Assembly (NCBI RefSeq): GCF_019175285.1
Contig: NC_056523.1
Coordinates: 112,365,351-112,429,350, forward strand
DNA: 64,000 bases
Source: Sceloporus undulatus
Lineage: Eukaryota; Chordata; Lepidosauria; Squamata; Phrynosomatidae
Direction: 5' to 3'
Positions 36,960 through 49,100 of this stretch are shown in pieces; the first letter of the stretch is position 1; each line of letters opens with the position of its first letter. Below the pieces are notes generated by a model, which did no database searches, had not been told where the DNA came from, and worked only from the letters and a program-made list of their open reading frames with translations. The translations under genes and the position numbers were made by a program.

Positions 36960-37700
36960 GGAACAGATGTTAAGATGACCAACCTGTAGTTTTCTTGATT
37001 CACTCCTACCAGGATCCTTTTTTGAAACTGATGCCCTTGGGAACGGGAACAACCTTATGGATACATGACATATTTTTGTTAGGCTAACATTTTCATGTCT
37101 GAATTTTTTAACAACCATTAATAGATCCCAACTTCATGAAAAAAGTTTAGTCCTTCATCTCATCCCCATGATTTGCCTCAGGTATTCAAGCCTTTCCAAA
37201 ACTCTTGTCTGCTCTCCTTCCTACAGTGAAGACGTGCACAAATAATTTATTCTCTGCATTCTCCTTTTTCTCCTTTATAGCACAAAAGGCCAGTCATTTT
37301 TCTAGCCAGGTTCCTGCTTTGGATATGTTCAAATATTTTCTTTCATTGTTGACGTTAATGTTTTTAGTGTTTGGCTCCTCAAGTTTCTTTACTTTTTTAT
37401 TGTCTGATTGCAGTGTCTATTTGCACATTCAAATTTGTGTTCTTTTTTTCCTTCTAATTTCAGCAACATTTCTATGTTCAGAAGGCAGCCTTCTTGCCTC
37501 AGAGAGCTTCCTTGACTCCTGCTTGTCAATGGCAGTGGTGTCCTTTCATTGATTTAGTGGTAGCTTTCCTCATCTGTGTTACATCTAGCCGAGCTTCTTT
37601 TGTGACTTTTAATCATTCTCAGTATTCTAGAAGAATCAGACCTTGACTTTCCCATTCAACTTCTGTCTCTGTCTCCTTCCTTTTAAAAAAAGGGTTTCTT
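36960..37700. other. Intergenic stretch, nothing recognised
   Basis: T-rich on the plus strand; a 115-codon hydrophobic frame at 37205-37552 reflects that composition and is not supported as a gene. Confidence 0.45.
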
Positions 37701-37714
37701 GTTTTGGAAGTAGA

Positions 37715-37815
37715 TTTAATTATTTATTTATTTTTATCCCGCCTTTCTCCCAAAGTGGGACCCAAGGTGGCTTACATACAGTATGTGGCTATATTGGCAA
37801 CTTACATACAGATTG
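37715..37815 (-). mobile_element. LINE 3' tail
   Basis: TTATTTATTTTTATCCCGCC, TTTCTCCCAAAGTGGG and AAGGTGGCTTACATACAG: the reversed 3' terminus of an L2-type LINE. Confidence 0.6.
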
Positions 37816-38194
37816 AATTCAGTGGCCCTCTGATCACTTTCCAGTATGTTCCACAGTAATTGTGTCTCACATCAAATCCAAGAGACCACTTAAAATGCAC
37901 CTTCTGATTGGTTTCATAACCCCAACTATTGTAGGGTGCAATCATTTAGGGTATCTAGAAATCTCATTTCTTTGTCATGCTTTGAACGTGCATTACCCTA
38001 TATGTAAGGGTAATTGAACACCCATTACTACAATGCTCTCATCTGGATGCTTCTCTGATTTTTTTTCCTTCATGTGAAGATCACTCTGACCATTTGGATC
38101 TTATGGTAGGGGAAAAAACTGTGTGTCCTCAGAACTAAATTAATTTTGCAAAGTAGCATTTTAAATGAACATGAACCAATGGATTCAAATCACA

Positions 38195-38398
38195 AGCAAA
38201 GAGATTTTACCTAAACATTAGGAAGAACGTCTTGGCTGTTTGACAGTGGAACAGACTGCCTCAGAGGGTGGTGGACTCTTCTTCTTTGGATGTCTTTATA
38301 CAGAGGTTGGTTGGCCATTTTTTGTGAATGTGTATTCCTGATAGCAGAGGGTTGAACTAGGTGCCTTTGTAGTGCTTTCCAGCTGCATGATTCTTTGA
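38195..38398 (+). mobile_element. CR1 LINE 3' end
   Basis: Sense-strand CR1 end: TTAGGAAGAACGTCTTGGCT, GTGGAACAGACTGCCTCAGA and GGTTGGTTGGCCATTTTTTG, ending GCTGCATGATTC. Confidence 0.8.
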
Positions 38399-38489
38399 AC
38401 TTTCCTTTACGTCTTGACCAAGATGCTCTGACTTGTATTTTTCTACATGTAAAATGGGGAAAACAGCAAGATTTAACAGTTATAAAACA

Positions 38490-38955
38490 CTAGGACTGCA
38501 TCACACTGTATGGAACTAATCCAGTTTGACATCATTTGAACTGCCATGGCCTAATGCTGTGGAATCCTGGGATTTGCACAGTGGGCCATTGGTATCCACT
38601 GAGGTTTGGTTCCAGGACCCCCCCCCCCCTGCATGGATACTAAAATCCGTGGATGCTCAAGTCTCAAGTTAAATACATTGGCATGGTGAAATGGTATATA
38701 AAATGTCAAAATCAAGGTCTGGTTTTTGGAATGTATATATTTTTAGATGATTTTCAAGTTGTGGACAGTTAAATCCATGGATAAAGAATCTGTCAATACA
38801 GAGAGCCAACTGTAAATTGTTATGGCACCAGAGCTCTCTGATGGCGAAGGCTAAGTGTCTCACAAAACTACCGTACCCAGAATTCCATAGCACTGAACAG
38901 TGGCAGTTAAAATGATATCAAACTGGATTATTTCTGCAGTATGGATGCAGCCTAA
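38490..38955. mobile_element. Foldback MITE split by a Tigger-type MITE
   Basis: Arms ACTGCATCACACTGTATGG and TTTCTGCAGTATGGATGCAG belong to the family at 36594. The middle is interrupted at 38579-38812 by a different MITE. Confidence 0.85.
38579..38812 (-). mobile_element. Tigger-type MITE nested in another MITE
   Basis: Begins CAGTGGGCCATTGGTATCC and ends GAGAGCCAACTG, with TA at 38813-38814 (CA at 38577-38578, one change from TA). Reverse orientation relative to 2117. Confidence 0.88.
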
Positions 38956-38999
38956 GATGAGAATCTTGTTGGCTGCTGAGAAACCTAGCAGAAAGGTTT

Positions 39000-40200
39000 C
39001 TAAAACTGTTCCATCTGTGAATTCCTATTGAAAGTGAAGTTTTCCCCCTCTCCCAACTCCTACCTGTCTTCCCAAAACTAAACTTGCCACAACGGTACAT
39101 GTAGGGATCTGGGTTACTTTCCTTGTAAGACTTGTAACTGCATGGTTAAAAATGAAAGAGCCCAAATTCATATTCCTTGTTTGAAAAAGCTCCAGTTCCC
39201 AGCATCCTTAAGATGAACCATCTTTTCAGGAAATAGGACTGGGAGAGACAGCCAGACTGGTCTTATTACTTTCTTTTAGAATATATATACTGTACAGAAC
39301 TGGACTGTGTAGATGATTTTGACTTGTTGGCCAAAATTTCTCACTGAAATTATTTACTTGAAGATTTGTGATTTGATCATTATCAGATCCTGGAAAAGAC
39401 TGAAAATAAAATAGGACATAGTCTTGTTGAACTGTCAGGTAACTGGCATCCAAAAACATGAAAAATCTTGAAGCAGAAATGAAATTTCTGCATTCTTTTT
39501 ATTTAGTATTTTTTTTACAAAAAAAATCTGAGTAAACATTTGAAGTGTTCTTAAATTAAGCAGAAATTTATGCAGTTGAATGCTGATCTTCTTAATGCAA
39601 AGATTTTTCTTGGATGGGAGTGAAACAAAAACCATGTTGTTTAGAATATACTGTTGTTTGCCACTCACCCTGCATTGTGTTCTTCCAGGACTTCTGTCTT
39701 CCCAAACAGGTGATGTGTGCTCTGAATATTTTCTGAATAAAATACAACTAATCAGAAATCTAGAAATGTTTTATTTCTCGCTGTTTCAAAATCAAAAGGA
39801 ATCCTGAAAGGGGGAGGATTTATTTACCTTTGTGTCTTGAAAAAGCCAGCATGTACTTTTATACTTTAACATAGTCATGCCAGTGGCTATGCACTAGACA
39901 GTGGCTCAGTAACAACAGCCACAGTCCAGTGCATAGTTTTCTTCAGTACTAAACTGCAACATCAAATCCACTGTTTGGCTGAATACTTTGACCTTGTATT
40001 TTTTTTCCTAGACCATGAAAGTGTATGCTACTATAAATGGCACAGGGATACTTTATTTTATTGTGTTTTTGACCCAACAGGCTGCTAACACAGCTAATCT
40101 TGTGGAGGCTGGTTTTATCCTGGTCTCTTGCATGCTCTCTTGCTCTGTTCTGCAGCCGTGCCCAGTGTATGCATTGTGCAGATTTTACACAAGCCAGAGA
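39000..40200. other. Intergenic stretch, nothing recognised
   Basis: No gene or known repeat seen apart from generic low-complexity. Confidence 0.45.
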
Positions 40201-40203
40201 TAC

Positions 40204-40515
40204 AGTTGGGTCTCCCTTATCTGGAATTCTGAAATACTTCAACATTGTCCACATGCGTGGCTGAGATAGTGACACCTTTGCTTTCTGATGTTTCAATGTA
40301 TACAAACTTTCATGCACAAAATGATAAAATAATATTCTCTATAAAATTACTTTCAGTCTCTGTGTATAAGGTGTATACAAAACATAAATGAATTTAACAT
40401 TTAGACTTGGTTCCCATCTCCAAGATATCTTGATATGTATAAGCAAATATTCCAAAATCCAAAGAAATCCAAAACACTTCTAGCCCAAAGCATTTCAGAT
40501 AAGGGAGATTCAATC
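40204..40515 (-). mobile_element. Tigger-type MITE (GGATTTTGGAATATTTGC family)
   Basis: Starts CAGTTGGGTCTCCCTTATC and ends AGATAAGGGAGATTCAATCT; contains CATGCACAAAATGATAAAAT and TTCCCATCTCCAAGATATC. An unsplit relative of 12385-16405. Confidence 0.8.
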
Positions 40516-40639
40516 TGGACTGGAAAAGAAAATGGTAAACAACTGAGATAGTGGCACCAGTGAACTTATTTCTATTTGATGGAGTTGTAAAGGAGTAGAG
40601 GAACTGGTATGGCCCACTGGCTAACAGATTGATGTGATA

Positions 40640-40695
40640 TATATATGTGTGTGTCTGTGTGTGTGTGTGGTCATAACACACACACACACACACGG
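40640..40695. repeat. (TG)n and (CA)n microsatellites
   Basis: GT repeats followed by CA repeats around GGTCATAA, forming a small foldback. Confidence 0.85.
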
Positions 40696-40974
40696 TCATA
40701 AGAACATAGGAAGAGTTCTGTTAGACCAGACGAAGGTCCCATTCAACAGTATGGTGTTTCCCACAATTAGTAGAGTCTGAAGGCCATTTCCCACTCTCCC
40801 TCAAGTTCTCATAACTAGTTCTCAGAGAGAGACATCATACACCCTGTTTGGTATTCCCTCTACCTTTCCAGTTTGAATTAGGGTTGAAGAATTGTAGCAT
40901 TGTCAGTTTGTAGTACGTACATATGTATGTATGTATTTAAAACTCATGAAACAAAGGGCAATTTTTATAGTTTT

Positions 40975-41168
40975 TGTGGGTTTTTCTGGCTATGTGGCCA
41001 TGTTCTAGAAGAGATTATTCTTGACGTTTCACCAGCATCTGTGGCTGGTATCTTCAGAAGATGCCAGCCACAAATGCTGGTGAAACGTCAGCAATACACT
41101 CTTCTAGAACATGGCCACATAGCCAGAAAAACCCACAAAAAAACTATGGGTGCCGGCCATGAAAGCCA
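40975..41168. mobile_element. Head-to-head pair of Penelope-like terminal repeats, hammerhead-like
   Basis: Inverted repeat with arms of about 76 nt meeting at 41056. Each arm contains TTCTAGAACATGGCCACATA and a hammerhead-like core. On the minus arm, CTGAAGA (41057-41051), a stem ACCAGC/GCTGGT with loop CACAGAT, and GAAACGTC (about 41029-41022) are intact. The plus arm shares the central palindrome and reads CAGAAGA in place of CTGAAGA. See findings. Confidence 0.6.
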
Positions 41169-41484
41169 ACTTCCCAAAGGGCAATTTGTTTGTCTGATGT
41201 ATGCCTCACTTTTCTCCCCAAACTGGGACTCACGGTAGGTTAGCAGAAGGAGTTATGATGAGATTTTTATTGTCAAGGACTGGAGGGGGCTTGGTTAATC
41301 TTCATTTAAAAATCAAGATGAGCTGGACAGTAAGGAAAGGAATTTCAGCCTTTTAAAAAAAATACCTAATTTTATTCAAGAAAACATCAGATCATATGTT
41401 GATGATACTGAATGAAGTAAAACAGTCAAATAAACATGTAAGATGACCTGTTCTCCAGAAATCTACACTTACAGAAGGATTAGG

Positions 41485-41640
41485 CCCTGAAGTCCACATT
41501 ATGGTGGACTTATGGTGACCCTAAAGCAAAGTTATCATGGGGTTTTCTGGAGCTGAGTGTGACTCGTCCATGCCTGAGAGAACTTGAACCCTGATCTCAA
41601 GAGTTGTAGTCCAATGCTCAAACCGCTACACCACAGGTAT
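41485..41640 (-). mobile_element. Sauria-type SINE fragment
   Basis: Degraded body ending CCAATGCTCAAACCGCTACA, the reversed tRNA-like head. Confidence 0.65.
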
Positions 41641-41701
41641 GGTATATCTATTGTTGCAACATTCAGAGAATCAGTGAGTTGCCAAGTATGTGAAGTGAAT
41701 A

Positions 41702-42380
41702 TGGACATGTACTTTTATTGTTGTTAACTGCCCTCAAGTTATCCCCAACTCATGGTGACTGTGTGGATGAGACATCTTCAAGACATCTCCACTGATCAAG
41801 GGGTCCTGCAGATTCAGGCCTGTGACCTTGACTGAGTTTAGCCATCTTGCGTTTGGTCTTCCTTGCATTCTACTGCCTTCTACCTTTCCTACCATTATTG
41901 TCTTTTCTGGTGAGTCATGCCTTCTCATGATGTGGCCAAAGTAGGACAGATGGCTTCAGTCATGTCATCTTGGCTTCCAAAGAGTATTTAGGCTTGATCT
42001 GTTCAAGAACCCATTGGTTTGGCTTCTTGGTTGTCCATGGTATCCTCAGCATTCTTCTCCAGCACTACTACTCAAATGAGTTTTCTCTTTGTCCACTTTC
42101 TTTATTGTCCAGTTCTCCCATCCATACAAGGTGATGTGGAATAATAATACTGTAATAATTACTTATACCCCGCTCTTCAGCCAAAAGGCTATCAAAGCGG
42201 CTTACAAACTGTTAATTGGACATTTCCCTGCCCTCAGGCTTCCAATCTAAAGAGACAAGACACAAAAGGCTTGGGCAATTCTAACTTTAGTGCTTAGTTG
42301 TGTATCTTTACACTTTAGGATCTTGTCTAGTTCTTTACTAGCTGCCCTTCCCATTCCTAGCCTTGACTTGTGCTTTCATA
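41702..42380 (-). mobile_element. RTE-BovB LINE 3' fragment with a LINE tail inserted
   Basis: Minus-strand MRRHDSPEKTIMVGKVEGSR and the complement of TCATGCCTTCTCATGATGTG identify BovB. The region is interrupted at about 42142-42275 by an unrelated LINE 3' tail (ACTTATACCCCGCTCTTCAG). BovB then resumes with AATTCTAACTTTAGTGCTTA. Confidence 0.82.
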
Positions 42381-42399
42381 GCTCCTTGCAATCAGATGC

Positions 42400-42985
42400 T
42401 GTGTTCCCCCCTCCCTTGGGACACGGTGACCAGGTGACCTCCTTTTCCAGGACACACCCTCAATTTCAACCTTCCATCCTGCAGGAATTCCAAAATGACC
42501 TCCATTTTGAGCATGACTAAGAAGCATGAATTTCCATTTCCATATGAGTGTTTATAGCTTTTCTTTGGCCCTGCCTTCCATTTTCCTTGTGCGTCCTCCA
42601 TTTTACCTGTCCACTGTGTGTTGGGAATTCCTTTCCAACCTTGTCTCCAGGTGTGTTGGATTGCAACTCCCATCAGCCCTAGCCAGCACGGCCAGTGGTG
42701 AGGGGTAATGGGAAGTGGGGTCTGACGAGGCCTGGAGGGGCTGGGCAGAGACCAGAGGAGGCCATTGCTGATGCAGGTGCCCTGGCCTGCCCTCACCCCA
42801 GTGGCCCTTGGCAGAAAGCAGGTCCAGGGCTGGTCACACACAGAATGGCCTCGCCACCACAAAATGGAGGACATGCCAGGAAAAGGGAGGCTGGGATCCA
42901 AAATTAAAACCTCAAAAGACTTGTGTTGTGCTCCTCCTGGGCAGAAGGCGGCTGAGATGGAGGAGAGGCCTGGCCAGCCTGCATC
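42400..42985. other. Upstream flank of PCYOX1L, largely unrecognised
   Basis: Moderate-GC sequence with a short foldback repeat at 42650-42715 (TTGGATTGCAACTCCCATCA). Open frames here on both strands show no domain. Confidence 0.45.
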
Positions 42986-43099
42986 TTAGTCCGGGAGCCT
43001 GTGGCTTCCCAAAGGGAGGAGAGAGGCTGGCTTCCAAGGAAACCCTTTGGAAAAATTGCAGATGGCCATGAAATGTCCTTGCCTTTGAGAACCTCCCAG

Positions 43100-43522
43100 C
43101 CTGCGGGGAGCCCTCCCTACCGCCCTTCTTTCCTCCTCTTCGCCTGATGAAGATTTCGCCAGATGGAACGGGGCTTTGGCGGTTGGGATGTTACTGGATC
43201 TGCGTTTGGGAATGCTTCCCGGACAGAAGGCTGGGATGGAGGACAGGCTTTGGCAGGAGGCTGGCTTCCTTGCTGAGAGGATCTCTGCCTCTTTAACGCG
43301 GAGGAGGAGTCTGGGCTGGGAGCATCCCTTCCCAGCAGCCAGGGAGGGGGAAGCGCCCTCTCCGCCGCAGAAGGGCGCCCGGGCCAGGGCTGCTGCTGCT
43401 GTTGCTGCTGGAGTGAGGTGCATCGCCTGGGTTGCCATCTGCAGCCCTCTGCTTGGCTCTCGGCCCTCCTTAGCAGCCACAAGCCCCCCCTCCTCCTCCT
43501 CCTCCTCCTCTTTGTGGCCCCC
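43100..43522 (+). promoter_or_regulatory. PCYOX1L: CpG-rich PCYOX1L promoter and 5' UTR region
   Basis: GC-rich block with CpG and CTG/CTC repeats directly before the PCYOX1L start, with no TATA box. Start site and factors cannot be fixed from sequence. Confidence 0.6.
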
Positions 43523-43637
43523 ATGATGGCAGCCTTCCTTCTCCTCCTTCCCCCTGGCCCTGCCTGGGGGCTGCTTTTCCTGCTGGCTGCCGGAGTCCTG
43601 GGGATGGAGGCTGCCTCTCCGCCGCCGGGCAAGATCG
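43523..43637 (+). CDS. PCYOX1L: PCYOX1L exon 1 (signal peptide)
   Basis: [20 protein letters not shown] then LAAGVLG and PPPGKI; donor ATCG|GTAGGT at 43638 splits an Ala codon. The hydrophobic core and a small-residue cleavage region fit a signal peptide. Confidence 0.92.
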
Positions 43638-46124
43638 GTAGGTCGGGCGGGGGGCTGGGCAGAGGCCTGGGGATGGGGATGGGGCAGAAGGGGGGCTGGC
43701 TCTCCGGTGCCACTCCTTGGCAGGGAGGGAGTGCCACCGACCGCGTCATCTCCGATCTGGGGCTGGAGCAAAGGGGACCCCCCCCCCGATGTCGTGGTTT
43801 GAGGGCTGGGCTCTGGGTTCGAATCCTGGGCTCAGCCCTCTGAAGAAACTTGCCAGGAGAAGGAGAAGAAGGAAGACCCTGCATAGGGCCTTGGAGGCAC
43901 ACTGCAACCCGATGGAGGACAGTACTCCCGAGAAGAGCCAAAAAGGCTGATCTCTCTCTGGAAGCCAGGATGACATGACTGAGGCTGCCCTGCTTTGTCC
44001 GGATCAGCAGAAGTAAAGAAAAAATGGAAGGAAGAGGAAAGGGAGGAAGACCGGCCCAGATGGAAGGACTCCACAAGAGAAGAAGACACAAGATCTGAGT
44101 AGAGATGCCACATCCCCAGGGTCACCATTAGTTGGGGCCAACTCAAGGGCAGTTAAGAGCAACTAAATGGTAGACTGTGAGGTGCTGGCCCTCATGGTTA
44201 TATATCCCATAGCGACACCCCAAGCAAAACCCAAGGATGCAGTCGGCTATGTTGATCCCTCTCTCTCTTTTGTAAAATCTAGCAGTTTTCAACTTCATCC
44301 AGAGCAGGCCCTTCATAAATTATTATTATTATTAACCTTTATTTATAAAGTGCTGTAAATTTACACAGTGCTGTACATACAATCTTTTTAATGAGACGGT
44401 TCCCTGCCCGCAGGCTTACAATCTAAAGAGACACGACACAAAAGGAGAAGGGAGTGGTGGAGGGGAAGGGGTTGAGGTCCAGCAGTTCTTCTCTCCCTTT
44501 GAGGCCTGGACCAAGGCAGATGGACTGGAGGGAGGGCTTGGCTTCTTAGCAAAGGGGACTTGCCCACTCAAGTGCAGGCCCCCATTCAACTACTTTAGAT
44601 TAAGAGAGAGAGAGCTCATGACAAGACCTTTCTTGCTGAGAAGGTCCATTTCCCCCTCCTGGTAGAGTGGCAATTGCTGATGGACCTGGACAGGACTCCA
44701 AGGAATGTGGCAGCAAGTGTCATAGTACCTGCTAATGATAATCTCTGCAAGGCTTCCACCTGTGGCCCTAGATGCCACTACGCTGCTTAGCAAGCATAAT
44801 GTAGAATGGTCTGTGACAGGACAGAGTAGGGGAGGAGTGGACCAGCAGCATGGTGGATGTTTATGTAGTTGTAGTTTTTGCCTTCCTGCCAACCAGACGG
44901 GCATTGCCCAATATGCTCTGACATTTGCATTGGATACTTGTGATTTTTTATGGGAGGTAATGCACACACAGTTCTGTAATATGGAAAAGGCAAGATGGGG
45001 GGGGGGCTTCCTTCTCTCCTTCAAGCGTTATGTTTGTGCTCGTGCAAATGCTGTCCCCTTTTCGGTTCACTTTGTGGCTTTCTTTGGTGGTGGAGAAAGA
45101 ATCAAGAATATGTGTGCTTCTTGTATTAAGCACCTCTCTTATCCTTGCTTGGGAGAGTAGGCCAGGCAGTCAGAGGCAATTCTGCTTATGCTGGTTTATA
45201 CAGTTAGCTCTCCACATTTGCGGATTTGATTATTCACGGATTTCATTATCATGTTCTGTCTAAGAATTTCTAAGTCCTCCAGTGTGACTCTAAGTCCTCT
45301 ATGGAATTTGACCATGGAGTAATGCTGGAGGACCTAGTATAACTCCTAGAGACAACAGTTCTCTAGGCATTTGTAGGTCCTTCAGGATGATTCTGTGGTC
45401 AAATTCCCACAGATGTTGACTAGAGTTTGGTTGCACCAGGGATTCCTAGAGAGGTGTTCTCTCAGGTTGAAAAACCTAGTGGTTTCTTATTTGTGGTTTC
45501 CCCACTTTTACAGGTGTCTTCAGCCCCTAACTCCAGTGAATGTGGAGAGCCCACTGTACTCACATTTCATTCTGATGGTGAGAGGTCAAGATGGGTAAGA
45601 GGTAACTGTGCAGGTACTGTCTCTTATAGTAACCACTGCTTTTGGTTTGCCCTGGCAGCTGTGGTGGGAGCTGGGATTGGCGGCTCATCCGTGGCCCATT
45701 TCCTCCAGCAGCACTTTGGGCCACAGGTACAGATAGATGTGTACGAAAAGGACACCGTGGGAGGCCGTCTGTCCACCATCACTGTCAACAAGCAGCAGTA
45801 TGAAAGTGGCGGAGCCTCCATCCACTCCCTCAACTTGCACATGCAGGACTTTGTGAAACTGCTGGGTGAGTGGAAACCATCAACAAATTGCTTTTCCGAT
45901 ACCATTTTCTACTTCCTAGAAATCTATGTACTGTGGTAGCCTGACATTCTTTTTATTTTTATTTTTGTTTATTTCTATTTACAGTATTTGTTTGCTGTAT
46001 TCCTCAAACATGAGATATGTAAGTGATTAGGAATCATAACTGTTCTGTTATAAGCTATTTGACACAATGTGGACTCTTCCCATTTTTAGGATATTCCAGC
46101 TTGATGATGATGATGATGATGATG

Positions 46125-46168
<44 letters not shown>

Positions 46169-49100
46169 TTATTTATTTATAGCCCACCCAATCATGAAGA
46201 ATCTGGGTGGGTTACAACACTAAAATACATCAATTACAATAGAGTTAAAAATCAAATCCTAGACCTACCGCCCCCCCCCATACCCAATACTAAAACAGAA
46301 TTAAACAATAATAGTATAAAAAACATTAAAAACATTAAAAGCATTTTTAAAAAGGCAGAAACATAGGTGGGGAAGAATAGACAAATGAGGGGACAATATC
46401 TCTGTATCTGGGGAGGGTAACTAAGTTGGAAAGGCCTGCCGGAAGAGATCCGTCTTGAGTGCTTTCTTAAAAGCTGTCAGAGTGGAAATGTGACGGATCT
46501 CCTCCGGCAGTTGTTCCATAGTTTAGGAGCAGTAGTAGAGAAGGCCCTCTGGGAGACAGATGTTAGCCTAGATCTTTTTGGCTGTAGTAGATTTCTTCCA
46601 GAGGACCTTAGTGTGTGGGACGGACAATAGGGAAGAAGGCGTTCCCTCAAGTACTCTGGGCCCAAGCCATGTAGGGCTTTAAAGGTGATCACCAACACCT
46701 TGTACTTTGCCCAGAAACTAATAGGCAGCCAGTGCAGGGACTTCAAGACCAGTGTTATATGGTCATTCCTAGAAGTTCCCGTGATCAATCTGGCTGCCAT
46801 ATTTTGTACCAGCTGAAGTTTCTGAACTTGGCACAAGGGTAGCCCCAAGTAGAGCGCATTACAGAAGTCCAATCGAGAGGTTACCATTGCATGTACTACT
46901 GTTTCCAGTTCCCTTGGCTCCAGGAAAGGGCGCAGTTGGCATATCAGATGAAGCTGATAGCAGGCGCTCTTGACTGTCGCATCCACCTGAGCTGTCAGTT
47001 GGAGCGACGGGTCAAGGAGCACCCCCAAGCTGTGAACAGAATCCTTCAGGGGAAGTGTGACCCCATCCAGTACTGGCTGACACAACTGCATTCCTGGATT
47101 CGGGGTTCCTATAGCGAGTACCTCCGTCTCACCTGGATTCAGCTTGAGTCGGTTTTCCCTCATCCAGTCCATTACCGCCGCAAGACAGGCATTCAGAGGA
47201 GAGATGCCATCCATTACAGAAATCTAGACAAGAGGTTACCAGAGCGTGTACCACCGTTTCAAGGTCCCTTCGGTCTAGGTAGGGTCGCAGTTGGTGTATC
47301 AACCGAAGTTGATAGCAAGCACTTCTGGCCGTTACATTTACTTGAGATATCAATTGCAGGGACGAGTCCAGAAGTACTTCTAAACTGCGAACTTTGTCCT
47401 TCAGGGGAAGTGTGACCCCATCCAGAACAGGTTGACAGATTTCCTTCCTTAGGCCCAAGGAACCTATCACAAGTACTTCCGTTTTCTCTGGATTCAGTCT
47501 GAGCTTGTTTTCCCTCATCCAGCCCATTACTGACTCCAGGCAGGCATTCAGAGGAGAGATGCCATCCTTAGTCACTGAATCAGTCCAAGACATAGAGAAA
47601 TATATTTGGGTGTCATCAGCGTACTGATAACACCCCGCCCCATGTCTCCAGATGATCTTACCCAGCGGCTTCATGTAAATGTTAAACAGCATTGGGGACA
47701 GAATCGCGCCTTGAGGGACACCCGATTTGAGCTCCCTCTTGGCCAAACAACTGTCCCCAAGCGACACCATCTGGAACCTGCCCGAGAGGTAGGACCGGAA
47801 CCACTGCAATGCAGTGCCCCCAATACCCAACTCTCTCAGGCGTTCCAGAAGGATACCGTGGTCAATGGTATCGAAGGCTGCTGAGAGGTCCAAGAGCACC
47901 AACAGGGTCACACTTCCCCTGCCGATGCCCAGACGGAGATCATCGACTAAAGCGACCATGGCAGTCTCAACTCCGTATCCTGTCCTGAATCCGGTTTGAA
48001 ATGGATCCAGAAAATCCGTTGCCTCCAAGACTGCTTGTAGTTGATTGGCAACTGCTTTCTCGATCACCTTGCTCAAAAATGGTAGTAGTGAGACTGGTCT
48101 GTAGTTATTTTTATCCAGGGGGTCCAAGGAGGACTTTTTAAAGAGTGGTCTAACTACTGCCTCCTTGAGACAGGTTGGGCAAGGGTCAAGAGGGCAAGTC
48201 GTCTTTTTCAAACTACTAAGAAGCTATATTTCTAATTCCTTTCATAGAGTTTGGTAGCTACATGGTCATCCTACATCAGACCTCTCTCCCCTCCAGTTCT
48301 GAGGGGTAAAAGACATTATATCAGTTCTGGTGTAAAGGACATTACAGAAACCAGGGCTGGAACTGCCAGATTACAACATTTGTGAGGGAGAAAAGGGGAG
48401 TCTTAACTGATAAAGTGGAGTTGTGTGGTGACAGGGCCAGAATTGTAGAATGTGCGCTATAGCAAGACAAGATGTTGTATGGGAAAACACCCTTTGTGTA
48501 TGAGTTATAAATCTGTCTGACATCAGGTTTCTCAAGAGTCAATGTGTCTTGTGAGCCAGGTCTCTTCTCTTGGTTGTTTAATATTACTTATGTTTTCACT
48601 TGGGAAGGAATATTTGGCCCCCAGTGATATCTTTGTGCTAACAGGGTGTAAGGACTTTTAGTTGTCTTTGTATCTAAATCATCTTGCAGGTAAGGGCAAC
48701 ATCCAAAAGTGGTCACAGGGCTAGAGCAGCTGACTTATAAGGAAAAGTTGCAACATTTGGGATTTTTTCCTTAACAAGAGAACAAGAAATGAGGGTACAA
48801 TACAGGTTGACTATGCCTTATTCAGGAATCCAAAATACTCCAAAATCCAAAATTGTCCTCATGGGTGGCTGAGATCGTGACACATTTGCTTTCTGATAGC
48901 TCTGTGTACACAAACTCTGTTTCATGCACAAAATTATTTAAAATATTGTGTATAAAATTACCTTCAGATTGTGCATAAGGTGTTTATGAAATATACATCA
49001 CTTTCATGTTTTGACTTGGGTCCCGTTTCCAAGATATCTCATTATATATATGCAAGTATTCCAAATTAAAAATAAATAAATCCCAAATACTTCTGGTCCC

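Noticed and set aside
37205-37552. A 115-codon hydrophobic frame
   Set aside because: T-rich composition gives Phe/Leu runs. No homologue recognised, and no splice or promoter context.
43117-44091. A 324-codon open frame on the minus strand, and a 261-codon one at 42986-43771, over the PCYOX1L promoter and exon 1
   Set aside because: GC-rich DNA has few stops. The translations are Pro/Arg/Ser low-complexity without any domain, and they lie antisense to a well-supported first exon.
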